Below, piece by piece: positions 32,756-41,715 of a stretch of 64,000 nucleotides of DNA (positions within the stretch are counted from its first letter, which is position 1; every line of letters starts with the position of its first letter). A program made the translations under genes and the position numbers. The notes under the pieces are model-generated. The model saw nothing but the letters and a program-made list of their open reading frames with translations, made no database searches and was not told where the DNA came from. Source of the stretch: JALZVT01 sp964634815 (GTDB lineage Bacteria; Pseudomonadota; Gammaproteobacteria; Pseudomonadales; Azotimanducaceae); assembly GCA_964634815.1 (NCBI GenBank), contig CAZWMD010000008.1, positions 57,135 to 121,134 of the forward strand. Direction: 5' to 3'.

Positions 32756-34096
32756 TTAGTCAGTCTCTCCTGCACGGCGATAGGCAAGTTCACCGTTGAC
32801 ATAGGTTCGTGCGATTGCGTCGTCACCTGCCAGGAAATAGGCTGCAAAAAGTCGTTCTGCAGGATCTTCCACGCTCTTGAGTCGAGTACCCAGCATTGAC
32901 TGCGGTGGTGGCTTCACCACCGTAAGATCAGCCTCAAAGCCTGATTTGATCTGACCAATCTTGTCACCCAAACCAAGTGCTATGGCGTTGCCACGAGTGA
33001 TTGCGTGCAGCGCGTTATAGGGGTGCCAGGACTCGTCGTTCAGCTGGCCAACTTTGTAGCCGTCACCCAGGGTACGCAGTAGTGAAAAGCTGGTGCCGCC
33101 GCCTACGTCGGTTGCAACACTCATGCGCACGTTGTGAGCACGCAAGCGTTTGCGGTTGAGCAAACCCGAACCCAGGAACAGGTTTGATGTGGGGCAAAAA
33201 GCAATGCCTGAATTGGTTTCGGCCAGTCGATCCAGTTCGTTCTCAGCCAGATGGATGCCGTGAGCAAAGACGCTGCGTTCGCCGAGCAAATTAAACCGGT
33301 CGTAAACGTCAACGTAGTCTTTGGCTTGCGGGAACAGCTTCATAGTTTCTTTTATCTCGCCATGATCTTCTGCCAGATGGGTGTGCAGATAGACACCGTT
33401 GTGCTGCTCTAGAAGTTCTGCTGCCCCGCCCAGTTGCGCGTCAGTGCATGTGATGGCAAATCGGGGGGTGACGGCATAAGCCAGGCGGCTTCGTTGATGC
33501 CAGCGCTGGATTAACTCATCACTTTCTTTTATTCCGTCGGTTTGATCGGTAAGTTCGGCCGGTGCGTTGCGGTTCATCAGTACTTTGCCGGCAATCATTC
33601 GGGCGTTGTGACGTTCCGCTGCGGTAAACAACGCATCCGTCGTGTGGCTATGCACAGTAGTGAAGGTGAGGGCGGTTGTTGTACCGTGCTGAAACAGGCG
33701 GCGCATAAATTGCTCGGCTTGGGCGGCTGCGAACGGCTCGTCCGCGTAGGCTATTTCTGCGGGAAACGCATAACGGTCCAGCCACTCAAGCAGATGCGCC
33801 CCGTAGCCACCGATGATGTCCATTTGCGGGTAGTGTATGTGGGTGTCGATAAAGCCTGGCAAAATCAACGCATCGCGCAGATCGACGCAGTCTTCAAGGT
33901 TATCTCCGGCCTTAAGCAGCGTTGCGGCAGAGTCGATACTCAGTATTTTGCCCTGACTAAGGTGGATCACGGCATCGCGGTTGTGCACCAGGGCATCATC
34001 CGAGCTGTTTGAGGGTTCTTGGCTGAAGCTCAGCATTTCACCGCGCAGGCGCACGTCTTCAGTCTTGTTTGCGGCAGTTGTGTCAGAAGTTGCCAC
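32756..34096 (-). CDS. guaD: Guanine deaminase
   Basis: 446 residues. Deaminates guanine to xanthine. Amidohydrolase with PGFIDTHIHYPQ (metal HxH), FTTVHSHTTDALF, HTHLAEDHGEI, AHGIHLAENEL, CPTSNLFLGSGL and VATDVGGGTSFS, all hallmarks of GuaD. A zinc enzyme of the cytoplasm. Start is GTG 34096, overlapping the uraH stop by one base; GGGGCA is upstream. It feeds xanthine dehydrogenase encoded at the head of the same operon. Confidence 0.95.
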   Translation of the reverse strand: MATSDTTAANKTEDVRLRGEMLSFSQEPSNSSDDALVHNRDAVIHLSQGKILSIDSAATLLKAGDNLEDCVDLRDALILPGFIDTHIHYPQMDIIGGYGAHLLEWLDRYAFPAEIAYADEPFAAAQAEQFMRRLFQHGTTTALTFTTVHSHTTDALFTAAERHNARMIAGKVLMNRNAPAELTDQTDGIKESDELIQRWHQRSRLAYAVTPRFAITCTDAQLGGAAELLEQHNGVYLHTHLAEDHGEIKETMKLFPQAKDYVDVYDRFNLLGERSVFAHGIHLAENELDRLAETNSGIAFCPTSNLFLGSGLLNRKRLRAHNVRMSVATDVGGGTSFSLLRTLGDGYKVGQLNDESWHPYNALHAITRGNAIALGLGDKIGQIKSGFEADLTVVKPPPQSMLGTRLKSVEDPAERLFAAYFLAGDDAIARTYVNGELAYRRAGETD

Positions 34097-34437
34097 TAGC
34101 TGCCCCGGTAACTTGAAAAACCGAACCGGTTGAGTAGCAGCGGCACGTGGTAATGGCGCTGCGTATCGACGTTGAACTCAATTCGGATGCGCGGGTAGAA
34201 ACACTCAATGCCCATGCTTTGATACCAGTCGCCGACCTGAAAGCACAGGGCATAGGATCCTGAGTCGAGTGCCGGCCAGCTGCTCACACGGCCGTCCTGG
34301 TCGGTCGTGTAGCTACCCATTGCCTCGCTATTGTTGCCCTCTAAGTCCGTCCGGTGCAGATCAATGCTCAGATTTTCAGCGGGGGCACCGGCGTCGAGAT
34401 TCAGAACATGGGTGCTCAGTGAGGCGGCTATTGCCAT
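34096..34437 (-). CDS. uraH: 5-Hydroxyisourate hydrolase
   Basis: 113 residues, the transthyretin-like enzyme that hydrolyses 5-hydroxyisourate to OHCU. Begins with LSTHVLNLDAGAPAENLSIDL and ends with the invariant YRGS tail; HYHVPLLLNRFGFSSYRGS is diagnostic. ATG 34437 with AGGTAA upstream is chosen over the longer open frame, which would run into uraD and add a Cys-rich non-family segment. Nineteen bases after uraD, overlapping guaD by one base. Confidence 0.95.
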   Translation of the reverse strand: MAIAASLSTHVLNLDAGAPAENLSIDLHRTDLEGNNSEAMGSYTTDQDGRVSSWPALDSGSYALCFQVGDWYQSMGIECFYPRIRIEFNVDTQRHYHVPLLLNRFGFSSYRGS

Positions 34438-34456
34438 GGGGTTACCTGTGATCCAG

Positions 34457-34996
34457 TTAGTTAGAGGTGGGCGTGCCAGAAAAGGTTTGGCGCAAGCGCA
34501 GCAGCATGATTTTTTCCTGTTCAGCATGGGCGTTTGCGAGTTCTTCCGCTCGGCTATTGTCAATTCGTGCGTTCAACAGATCGAGCATTTCAGCGGCGCT
34601 TTTACCGGTTGCAAAAACGATAAAGGTGAAGCCGTGACGTTTGCTGTAGGCGGCGTTTTGAATCGCCAGTTGTTGCAAAATTTGTTCGTTAGCCTCAAGC
34701 ACCTGTCCCTGTTCAGCGTTGGCCCGGGTTGCGTATTTTTTGCGCAGTAACGCAACGTCGCCGATTAAAGGATGGGAGGCAAACGCCGCGAGGTTATCGG
34801 CCTCACTGCAATCGCTCCATAGCTTGCTGGCAGTATCAACCAGCGCATCCAGGCTCTGAAAAGGCCGGGCCTGGCAAAGTCTTGCTGCCCAGTCTGGTGC
34901 CGCGCACCAACTGAGGATCAGTGTCTCGGCCAGTTCAACCCCGGCATTGTTGAAGTCTTCTAATGGCGCAGTGCTATTGCCGTCAATGTCGCTCAT
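34457..34996 (-). CDS. uraD: OHCU decarboxylase
   Basis: 179 residues. Decarboxylates 2-oxo-4-hydroxy-4-carboxy-5-ureidoimidazoline to S-allantoin. Family motifs: ASHPLIGDV, containing the catalytic His, then NAAYSKRHGFTFIVFATGKSAAEMLDLLNARI and a C-terminal helix. Its ATG overlaps the xdhC stop (ATGA), so it is inside the xdh operon, next to uraH, which makes its substrate. Confidence 0.95.
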   Translation of the reverse strand: MSDIDGNSTAPLEDFNNAGVELAETLILSWCAAPDWAARLCQARPFQSLDALVDTASKLWSDCSEADNLAAFASHPLIGDVALLRKKYATRANAEQGQVLEANEQILQQLAIQNAAYSKRHGFTFIVFATGKSAAEMLDLLNARIDNSRAEELANAHAEQEKIMLLRLRQTFSGTPTSN

Positions 34997-35701
34997 GGTT
35001 CTTGCACCAGGGCCGATTTTATCTGCCGCCAGCTTAGTGCGGGGAGTGCTTGATCCGTTGTTGCCTGCTGGCGCTGTCCGGCCAGGTTCAACAGCTCGTT
35101 AACGATGGCAATGGCAATGGCCATGGGTTGTTTGTCGGTAGCCGCACCCATGCCGAGAGGGCAGCGGATCTGAGTCACCTCTTGGGCATCAAATCCTGCA
35201 TCTATCAAGCGCTTGCGAAAGCGCTGCCACTTTGTNNNNNNNNNNNNNNNNNNNNNNNNNNNNNNNNNNNNNNNNNNNNNNNNNNNNNNNNNNNNNNNNN
35301 NNNNNNNNNNNNNNNNNNNNNNNNNNNNNNNNNNNTTCAGTCAGCATCACTACGCGCTCACCAATGTGTCCGCCACCAAACACCGCGATGCGCAGAGCGG
35401 GGTGTGTAAAACACTCAAGCAGTACTGTGACACTGCCGCCGCAACACTGGAGTGCCGCTGCGGCGAGCGGAAAATGTTCTATGTGTTGGCCGCTGGTGGA
35501 CTTTTCCAGAAGCTCTCTGGCTCTTGCGATTACCAGGTGTTCGAGCTGGCCGCCTCCCAGCGTGTCGTGTTCAGCGGTTGGGGTGATAACCATCTTGGTC
35601 CCGGCAGGGCGGGGTGCAGACCCCTTGGTGGCGATCACAGTAGCAATAACGTAGGGCTGGCCCCGTGACGCCTCTTGATGAACAGCCTTGTGCCAGTGCA
35701 T
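34993..35701 (-). CDS. xdhC: Xanthine dehydrogenase accessory protein XdhC, interrupted by a scaffold gap
   Basis: XdhC binds the molybdenum cofactor, helps its sulfuration and inserts it into XdhB. From ATG 35701 (overlapping the xdhB stop by one base): ATVIATKGSAPRPAGTKMVI, LGGGQLEH, CCGGSVTVLLE and the Rossmann GGGHIGERVVML. After the 100-N gap: TKWQRFRKRLIDAGFDAQEVTQIRCPLGMGA and a helical tail. The two parts are in different frames with 100 N. In relatives about 60-75 residues lie between these points, so roughly 200 bases are probably missing. No defect in the gene itself is implied. Confidence 0.9.
35236..35335. other. Assembly gap (100 N) in xdhC
   Basis: Placeholder gap inside xdhC, between the Rossmann glycine motif and the KWQRFRKRL segment. 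The real missing length is probably longer than 100 bases, judged from family spacing. Confidence 0.95.
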
Positions 35702-37965
35702 TAGCGTTGCGCATCCTTTACCGCGTCTAAAACAGCCTCGGGTGTGGCAGGAGCGGCAAGCTTTGGCAGCCGATGTCCTGCCGCGGCGCAGGCCTGTCGC
35801 AGGGCACACCAGGCGGAGATGGCCAGCATCAAAGGCGGTTCGCCCACGGCTTTTGAGCGATGAATAGTAGGTTCAGCGTTGGGTGCTGAGAAAAAGTCGA
35901 CGTTGAATACTTCAGGGCAATCGTGGGCAGTGGGTATTTTGTAGTTTGCTGGACCATCCGAAATCAACTGGCCTGCATCGTTCCATTTCAGCTCTTCTGT
36001 TGTTAGCCAGCCCAGGCCCTGAATAAACGCGCCTTCGATCTGTCCCAGATCTATGGCGGGGTTTAGCGAGTTACCCACATCCTGCAGTATGTCGACTCTG
36101 AGCACCCGGTATTCTCCCGTGCGGGTATCAATCTCCACTTCGCTTGCCGCGGCGCCGTTGGCGAAGTAGTAAAACGGATGCCCTTTGCCTGCGTCCTTAT
36201 CGAAGTGAATGTCCGGTGTGCGATAAAATCCGGTGGCAGACAGTGAGATACGAGCGCGATACGCGGCATCAATCAGAGCGGCAAAGTCCATTGCATGCGA
36301 ACCGGCGCTGACGCTGCCGGAACTGAATTTGAGTTCTTCGGCCGGCCAGCCGAGTTCAGCAACAACAAAACCCTGTAGACGTTTAATGATCTTCTGACAG
36401 GCGAGCAATGCAGCCATGCCGTTCATGTCTGAGCCGGACGACGCGGCCGTGGGTGAGCCATTGGGTACTTTGTCGGTTTGCGTGGGGCTGTGCAGGACCT
36501 GGGAATGATCCAGACCAAAGGCGTTTGCCACGATCTGTCGTACCTTGGTGTGTAAGCCCTGGCCCATTTCTGTTCCGGCGTGGCTGATATCTACGGTGCC
36601 GTCGCGATAGATTTGCAGCAACGCGCCGGCCTGGTTCAGATGCGTTGCTGTGAAAGAGATACCAAACTGTACCGGCGTGAGTGCAAGGCCACGCTTCACC
36701 TGATGACTGATCGCGTTGAAGGCTTGCACCTGCTGGTGGCGCCTGGTGTATTCGCAGCGTTCTTCCAGTTCTTCAATCAAATCACTCAGCACAAACTGTC
36801 TGAGTCGCTGGCCATAAGGCAGTTCGTCTGCGCCGGGTCGAAGCAGATTGCGTTTGCGCACCAGCAGGGGATCGAGTTGCAGATGCCAGGCGATGGCATC
36901 CATTGTCGACTCGATGCCCAGAAGGCCTTGGGGTCCGCCAAAGCCGCGAAATGCGGTGTTGGATACTGTGTTTGTTTTGCAGCGATGCCCCGTGATTTGG
37001 GCGTTTGGAGCGTGATAGGCGTTTAATGCATGGAACATGGCCCGTTCGGTAATGCCGTCCGACAAATCCGGGGAATAGCCGCACATTGCAGCGAGCTCGA
37101 TATCTGCGCTTTGCAACACTCCATTATCGTCAAAGCCTACTTCGTAGCGAGTGCTGAAGTCGTGGCGCTTGCCGGTACTGCGCATGTCGTCCGCACGCGG
37201 TAATCGCAGTTTGGCCGGACGATTGAGTCTTGTTGCGGCGAGTGCTGCAATGCAGGCGGGGCCGGCGGCCTGAGATTCCTTGCCGCCGAACGCGCCGCCC
37301 ATTCGCGGTGAGACCACCCGGACCTGATGCATCGACAGCCCCAGCACCGAGGCAACATGATGCTGAATCTCGTCGGGATGTTGCGTAGAAGACTGCACCA
37401 CCAGACCGCCACGATCATCCGGTACGGCGGCGGCGACCTGTCCTTCCAGATAAAAGTGTTCCTGACCCCGGATGTACTGCTGGCTGACTAACGAATGTGT
37501 GGCTTCAGCGTTGTTTGGATCATTGTGCACCCAGGTTTTGGAGGGCAACACAAACTCACCGCGAGCCAACGCCTGCTTGACGTCGAGAAGGGGTTCACCC
37601 GCAGTAATGTCCAAAGACACTCGCCGGACTGCCTGTAACGCCTCACGATGCGTATTTGCCACGACGGCAAAGACAGGTTGGCCACTGTATTCCAGGTTTT
37701 TTTCTGCAAACAACGGATCTCCAGGAAAGACAGCACCGATCTCGTTGTGCCCGGGCACATCCGCGGCGGAGAACACATCGAGTACGCCGGGCGCACTACG
37801 TGCGGCATCAAGATTGATTGATGCCGACAATGTGCCGCAAGCCACCGGTGATACGCCCAGGGCGACATGTACCAGGTTTTTGGGCAAGGGGATGTCGTCA
37901 ACGTATTGAGCTGTGCCCGTAACGTGACCCAGAGCAGATTCGTGGGGAAGGGCGGTGAGGGTCAT
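35701..37965 (-). CDS. xdhB: Xanthine dehydrogenase, molybdopterin-binding subunit
   Basis: 754 residues. Large subunit that oxidises hypoxanthine to xanthine and urate. Motifs: GTAQYVDDIP at the start, GQEHFYLEGQ, RMGGAFGGKE, TAFRGFGGPQG, HAGTEMGQGLHTKV and the catalytic Glu in KAVGEPPLMLA near residue 700. Two-subunit (XdhAB) architecture as in Rhodobacter and Pseudomonas. ATG overlaps the xdhA stop by four bases (ATGA); the stop overlaps xdhC. Cytoplasmic, working with XdhA as a heterotetramer in the family. Confidence 0.96.
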   Translation of the reverse strand: MTLTALPHESALGHVTGTAQYVDDIPLPKNLVHVALGVSPVACGTLSASINLDAARSAPGVLDVFSAADVPGHNEIGAVFPGDPLFAEKNLEYSGQPVFAVVANTHREALQAVRRVSLDITAGEPLLDVKQALARGEFVLPSKTWVHNDPNNAEATHSLVSQQYIRGQEHFYLEGQVAAAVPDDRGGLVVQSSTQHPDEIQHHVASVLGLSMHQVRVVSPRMGGAFGGKESQAAGPACIAALAATRLNRPAKLRLPRADDMRSTGKRHDFSTRYEVGFDDNGVLQSADIELAAMCGYSPDLSDGITERAMFHALNAYHAPNAQITGHRCKTNTVSNTAFRGFGGPQGLLGIESTMDAIAWHLQLDPLLVRKRNLLRPGADELPYGQRLRQFVLSDLIEELEERCEYTRRHQQVQAFNAISHQVKRGLALTPVQFGISFTATHLNQAGALLQIYRDGTVDISHAGTEMGQGLHTKVRQIVANAFGLDHSQVLHSPTQTDKVPNGSPTAASSGSDMNGMAALLACQKIIKRLQGFVVAELGWPAEELKFSSGSVSAGSHAMDFAALIDAAYRARISLSATGFYRTPDIHFDKDAGKGHPFYYFANGAAASEVEIDTRTGEYRVLRVDILQDVGNSLNPAIDLGQIEGAFIQGLGWLTTEELKWNDAGQLISDGPANYKIPTAHDCPEVFNVDFFSAPNAEPTIHRSKAVGEPPLMLAISAWCALRQACAAAGHRLPKLAAPATPEAVLDAVKDAQR

Positions 37966-39449
37966 GAGTGCGCGCCCTGGGTATGCTGGTCCATTTCAAC
38001 GTCAAGAGTCTCCAGCGCGTCTTGCAGAATAGCCTTGCTTGCATGGCGGCGATAGCTGGCGCTTGCGCGGACATCAGTTATGGGGCTGATTTCTTCGGCC
38101 AGTGCAGCAATAGCCTGCTCAATCAGCGCCGGGGTCAGGTCTTTGCCCAGGAGTACAGATTCTGTGGTGCGACACCGCAGTGGCGTTGCCGCCACACCGC
38201 CGTAGGCGATCCTTGCTTCGGTGATGATGAGGTTTTCTTGCACCAGGTAGATCGCGCCCAGGGTGGAGCTAATATCGTCCTCGAAGCGTTTGCTGATCTT
38301 CCGTGCGTGCAGCCGTTTTGCATTGATCGACGCAGGGATTTGTATGGCCTTGATGAGTTCATCGCTGCGCAATACCGTGGACTTGTAACCCAGATAAAAT
38401 TGGTCAATTGGCAGCTCGCGCTCAATGCCCCTGGTGTTGACAAGAATCAAGTCTGCGTTCAGAGCCATCAGCATGGGCGGCCAGTCGGCGATGGGTGAGG
38501 CGTTCGCAATATTTCCGCCCAGGGTGCCGCGGGCTCTTATCTGGGGAGAACCAAAACGTTTGAGCACATCCACAATGGCTGGACTTTCGTTGTTGCCCTG
38601 CGAGAAGTACTGCAGCGCTTCTTCATGGGTTACCGCAGCGCCGATGGTGAGTGAGCCATCCTGATTTGAAGTGATTTCCTTAAGTTCATCAACCTCGGTG
38701 AGATCGACAATCTGGGTTGGGTCCAGATAGCGTTGGGTGACTTCCAGAAAGCCGTCTGTGGCACCGGCGAGCAGCCATGCTTTTGATGCCTCGCCCGCTG
38801 CCTCGGGATTCTCAAGCGTGCGGGTGTGGCCACTGGCGTGCAGAGACTCAAGCAGCAGCGCGAGGTTTTTCGGGCGCTGGTAGCTTTGGGCTTTGGCAAT
38901 CTGTGACGAAGGCTCAATGTCGGTGGCTGAGTTGGCGACAGGAATTGCCTGGCACGCAGCGCTCAACGCGGCGTCAACAATTGGTCGATAGCCGGTACAG
39001 CGACAAAGGTTGCCGCTGATGGATTCAACCGCCTGGTTCCGGTCTGGCTTTGATGGATCGGTGTCGCTGGGTGCGTTGCCTGTTTCCCGAAGTTGGGCGG
39101 CCACAAGCGACATCACAAACCCCGGGGTACAAAACCCGCACTGCGATCCGTGCTCCTCCACCATGGCTTGCTGCACCGGATGGGGTTGCTCTGGTGTGCC
39201 CACACCTTCAACAGTAATGACCTGTTTGCCCAGAGCAGCACAAAGTGGCGTGATGCAGCTGTTAACGGTGCGTGGCTTGCCGCCGTCGAGCTCGCGCACT
39301 ATGACCGTACAGGCACCACAATCGCCTGAGGCGCAGCCTTCTTTGGTGCCTCTTAGCTCTGCGTCATTGCGCAGGTAGTCGAGCAGGCTCTGGTGAGCCG
39401 GCGCTGTGACGACGTCGACCACAGATGTATTGAGCAGGAATTTCGACAT
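37962..39449 (-). CDS. xdhA: Xanthine dehydrogenase, FeS/FAD subunit
   Basis: 495 residues. N-terminal 2Fe-2S ferredoxin domain with CASGDCGACTV and a further Cys in NSCITP. The second 2Fe-2S domain has CGFCTPGFVMSL and LCRCTGYRPI. After a linker comes the FAD (PCMH-type) domain with GTLGGNIANASPIADWPPMLMAL and a C-terminal CO_deh_flav_C region. Electrons go from molybdenum to NAD+ through this subunit. First gene of the seven-gene operon; ATG 39449 faces the regulator across 91 bases holding the proposed operator. Confidence 0.96.
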   Translation of the reverse strand: MSKFLLNTSVVDVVTAPAHQSLLDYLRNDAELRGTKEGCASGDCGACTVIVRELDGGKPRTVNSCITPLCAALGKQVITVEGVGTPEQPHPVQQAMVEEHGSQCGFCTPGFVMSLVAAQLRETGNAPSDTDPSKPDRNQAVESISGNLCRCTGYRPIVDAALSAACQAIPVANSATDIEPSSQIAKAQSYQRPKNLALLLESLHASGHTRTLENPEAAGEASKAWLLAGATDGFLEVTQRYLDPTQIVDLTEVDELKEITSNQDGSLTIGAAVTHEEALQYFSQGNNESPAIVDVLKRFGSPQIRARGTLGGNIANASPIADWPPMLMALNADLILVNTRGIERELPIDQFYLGYKSTVLRSDELIKAIQIPASINAKRLHARKISKRFEDDISSTLGAIYLVQENLIITEARIAYGGVAATPLRCRTTESVLLGKDLTPALIEQAIAALAEEISPITDVRASASYRRHASKAILQDALETLDVEMDQHTQGAHS

Positions 39450-39515
39450 GACGCCCCGGTCTGATTGCCCGCGCCGGGCATGCGTAAAAAATTTTCATGC
39501 TAAGGATGCAAAAAG

Positions 39516-39531
39516 TTGTCCAATCGGTCAA
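39516..39531. promoter_or_regulatory. RutR-like operator
   Basis: TTGTCCAATCGGTCAA matches the reported E. coli RutR consensus TTGACCAnnTGGTCAA at 12 of 14 fixed bases and is an imperfect palindrome. It lies in the 91-base divergent space, ten bases ahead of the regulator ATG and 67 bases from xdhA, so it could control both directions. Binding by the adjacent RutR-like protein is an inference. Confidence 0.7.
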
Positions 39532-39540
39532 GATTTGAAT

Positions 39541-40233
39541 ATGTTTGATCCCACCGCCACACCAACGGGTACCTATCGAGCCGGCAAGAAGCGCGACAAG
39601 GTGCTTGCGCAGGTTCTTCAGGCCGCGCAGCAGGAATTTGCGCTGAAGGGGTATAACGGCGCCAGCATGCAGGCCATTGCGGATCGTGCAGGGTTACCAA
39701 AATCCAATGTGCAGTACTACTTCAAGCGCAAGGCCAATCTCTATGTGAGCGTGCTCAACTCCATCGTTGAGCTGTGGAACACCAGTCTGTCTGATATTAA
39801 TGAGTCCGATGATCCGGCCCAGGCATTGGAGCGTTTTGTTCGCGAAAAAACTCGGCTGGCTTTTGCGCATCCCCAGGCATCGAGGCTGTTTGCCATGGAA
39901 ATTGTCAGCGGCGCGCCTCATCTTGAAGACTACATCGCCACTTCGATGCGTCGCTGGGTAAGAGAGCGGGCCCGGGTTATTCAGCTCTGGATCGATAGCG
40001 GCAAAATGGATCAGGTTGATCCCGTGCAGTTTATTTTTCTGGTCTGGTCTTCAACCCAACACTACGCTGACTTTGAAGCGCAAACCTTGCTTTTGTTGAA
40101 TCGAAAACGTTATAGCCCGGCGATGATTGAAGAGGTGGGTGAATTTTTGGCCACCACCCTGTTGCGCGGTGTAGGCCTGGAGCCTGCAAGCCAGCCGGGG
40201 CAACCAATGATGAAACTCTCCACAGGAAACTAG
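39541..40233 (+). CDS. RutR-like TetR-family regulator
   Basis: 230 residues from ATG 39541. The N-terminal helix-turn-helix (QEFALKGYNGASMQAIADRAGLPKSNVQYYFKRKANLYVSVL) is followed by a C-terminal ligand domain strongly like RutR: HPQASRLFAMEIVSGAPHLED, IDSGKMDQVDPVQFIFLVWSSTQHYADF. E. coli RutR senses uracil and thymine and also governs some purine genes. Here, beside xdhA and 8-oxoguanine deaminase, a purine base such as xanthine or urate is a plausible ligand. The open frame extends upstream, but that part overlaps xdhA and looks unlike the family. Confidence 0.88.
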   Translation: MFDPTATPTGTYRAGKKRDKVLAQVLQAAQQEFALKGYNGASMQAIADRAGLPKSNVQYYFKRKANLYVSVLNSIVELWNTSLSDINESDDPAQALERFVREKTRLAFAHPQASRLFAMEIVSGAPHLEDYIATSMRRWVRERARVIQLWIDSGKMDQVDPVQFIFLVWSSTQHYADFEAQTLLLLNRKRYSPAMIEEVGEFLATTLLRGVGLEPASQPGQPMMKLSTGN

Positions 40234-40240
40234 CACTATG

Positions 40241-40282
40241 GCATTGGCAGCAGGGCATTGGCAGCAGGGCATTGGCAGTGAA
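40241..40282 (+). repeat. 14-bp tandem repeat at the start of 8-oxoguanine deaminase
   Basis: Unit GCATTGGCAGCAGG at 40241-40254 and 40255-40268, and a partial third copy from 40269 (GCATTGGCAGTGA). Since 14 is not a multiple of 3, each copy shifts frame. The only ATG with a ribosome site (40238, AGGAAA upstream) is out of frame with the gene; it would be in frame if two units were removed. Each unit carries a TTG in a different frame. Confidence 0.9.
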
Positions 40283-41666
40283 GGGTGAGACAGACGATCC
40301 ATCAGGCGGTGTATGGATTCGCGACCCTCTAGTGAGCTGGGATCCGATTGACGGTGAAACCCGTGATGCTGGCGTCGTAGTAAAAGACGGTCTCATTGTG
40401 GAACGGGTGGCGTTGGGGGCAACCCCGGTAACCCCAATTCAGTCGACATTCGATGCACGCTCTCTGGTGTTGGTACCCGGGTTGATCAATACCCATCACC
40501 ACTTCTATCAGACCCTTACCCGGGCACACAGGACTGCGTTGAACAAACCCCTGTTTCCCTGGTTGCAGTCACTGTATCCCGTCTGGTCGCGTCTGACGCC
40601 GGAAATGATTGACCTGTCTACCCGACTCGCGGCTGTTGAACTTATGCTGTCGGGGTGCAGCACGGCCGTTGATCATCACTACGTGTTTCCGCCCGGTCTT
40701 GAGGACGCCATTGATCTGCAGGCCCAGGCCATGACCGAGATTGGTATGCGGGCGGTGCTGACCCGCGGGTCGATGAGCTTGGGGGAGTCCGCCGGTGGAC
40801 TGCCACCTGATTGTGTGGTGCAGGAGCACAACGCGATACTAAGAGACAGCGAGCGTCTTATCGATCGCTGGCATGATCCGAAGGACCAGGCGATGTGCCA
40901 GATAGTGCTGGCGCCCTGCTCGCCGTTTTCTGTGACCACCGAGCTTATGCGCGATACCTCGGAGCTTGCCCGTCGCCGTGGGGTTTTATTGCACACTCAC
41001 CTCGCAGAGACGGAAGACGAGAACAATTTTTGCCTGGATACCTTTGGCATGCGCCCGGTCGATTACATGGAGAGTTGCGACTGGCTCAATGAGCGTGCGT
41101 GGTATGCCCATGGAATCCATTTCTGTGATGCAGAGATCAAACGCCTGGGTGATGCGGGTTGCGGGGTTACGCATTGTCCGAGTTCCAACATGTTGTTGGC
41201 CTCGGGCGTTTGTCGGGTAGCAGAGCTTGAGCAGGCCGGTGTTCGGGTAGGGCTCGGCGTTGATGGATCAGCCTCAAATGACGGCTCCAACATGATCCAG
41301 GAAGTTCGACAGGCGTTTCTTATACAACGCCTGGCAAGCCAGCTTTCTGGCAGCGACGCAAATCCCGTTTCTCATGTCGATGCCCTGCGTTGGGCAACCA
41401 GCGGTAGTGCTGAGCTGATAAAGCGGCCGGAACTTGGGCGCATAGCCGAAGGAGCGGCCGCAGATATTGCCCTGTTTTCACTGGATGAACCGCGCTTCAG
41501 TGGTAGCGAAGATCCGCTTGCAGCACTGGTGCTGTGCGGTGCGCAACGTGTTCATACGCTGTTGGTTAGCGGCGAGTTTCGAGTCTGTGACTCACAGCCT
41601 GTTGGTGTGGACCTTGCGGCGTTGCAGGCGGCACATCAAAAAGCAGCACAGGCATTATGGGCTTAG
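40272..41666 (+). CDS. 8-Oxoguanine deaminase
   Basis: 464 residues. Converts 8-oxoguanine to urate (PA0142-type). Amidohydrolase metal motifs: LINTHHHFYQTLTRA, CSTAVDHHYVFP, APCSPFSVTTELM, HTHLAETEDEN, AHGIHFCDAEI, CPSSNMLLASG and GVDGSASNDGSNM; these last two are typical of the 8-oxoguanine branch. The start is uncertain: TTG 40272 or GTG 40278 in frame, both within the tandem repeat. GTG 40278 has AGGG nine bases ahead, whereas the better-placed ATG 40238 is out of frame. It would feed urate to PuuD. Downstream of the RutR-like regulator on the same strand. Confidence 0.9.
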   Translation: MAVKGETDDPSGGVWIRDPLVSWDPIDGETRDAGVVVKDGLIVERVALGATPVTPIQSTFDARSLVLVPGLINTHHHFYQTLTRAHRTALNKPLFPWLQSLYPVWSRLTPEMIDLSTRLAAVELMLSGCSTAVDHHYVFPPGLEDAIDLQAQAMTEIGMRAVLTRGSMSLGESAGGLPPDCVVQEHNAILRDSERLIDRWHDPKDQAMCQIVLAPCSPFSVTTELMRDTSELARRRGVLLHTHLAETEDENNFCLDTFGMRPVDYMESCDWLNERAWYAHGIHFCDAEIKRLGDAGCGVTHCPSSNMLLASGVCRVAELEQAGVRVGLGVDGSASNDGSNMIQEVRQAFLIQRLASQLSGSDANPVSHVDALRWATSGSAELIKRPELGRIAEGAAADIALFSLDEPRFSGSEDPLAALVLCGAQRVHTLLVSGEFRVCDSQPVGVDLAALQAAHQKAAQALWA

Positions 41667-41715
41667 CAAACAGCTGGGCTTGTCTAACATAAGGAACAAA
41701 AGGGGAGGAGACGTG

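Noticed and set aside
40241..40282. Tandem repeat as a CRISPR fragment
   Set aside because: Units are contiguous without spacers and only 14 bases long; no cas genes are present.
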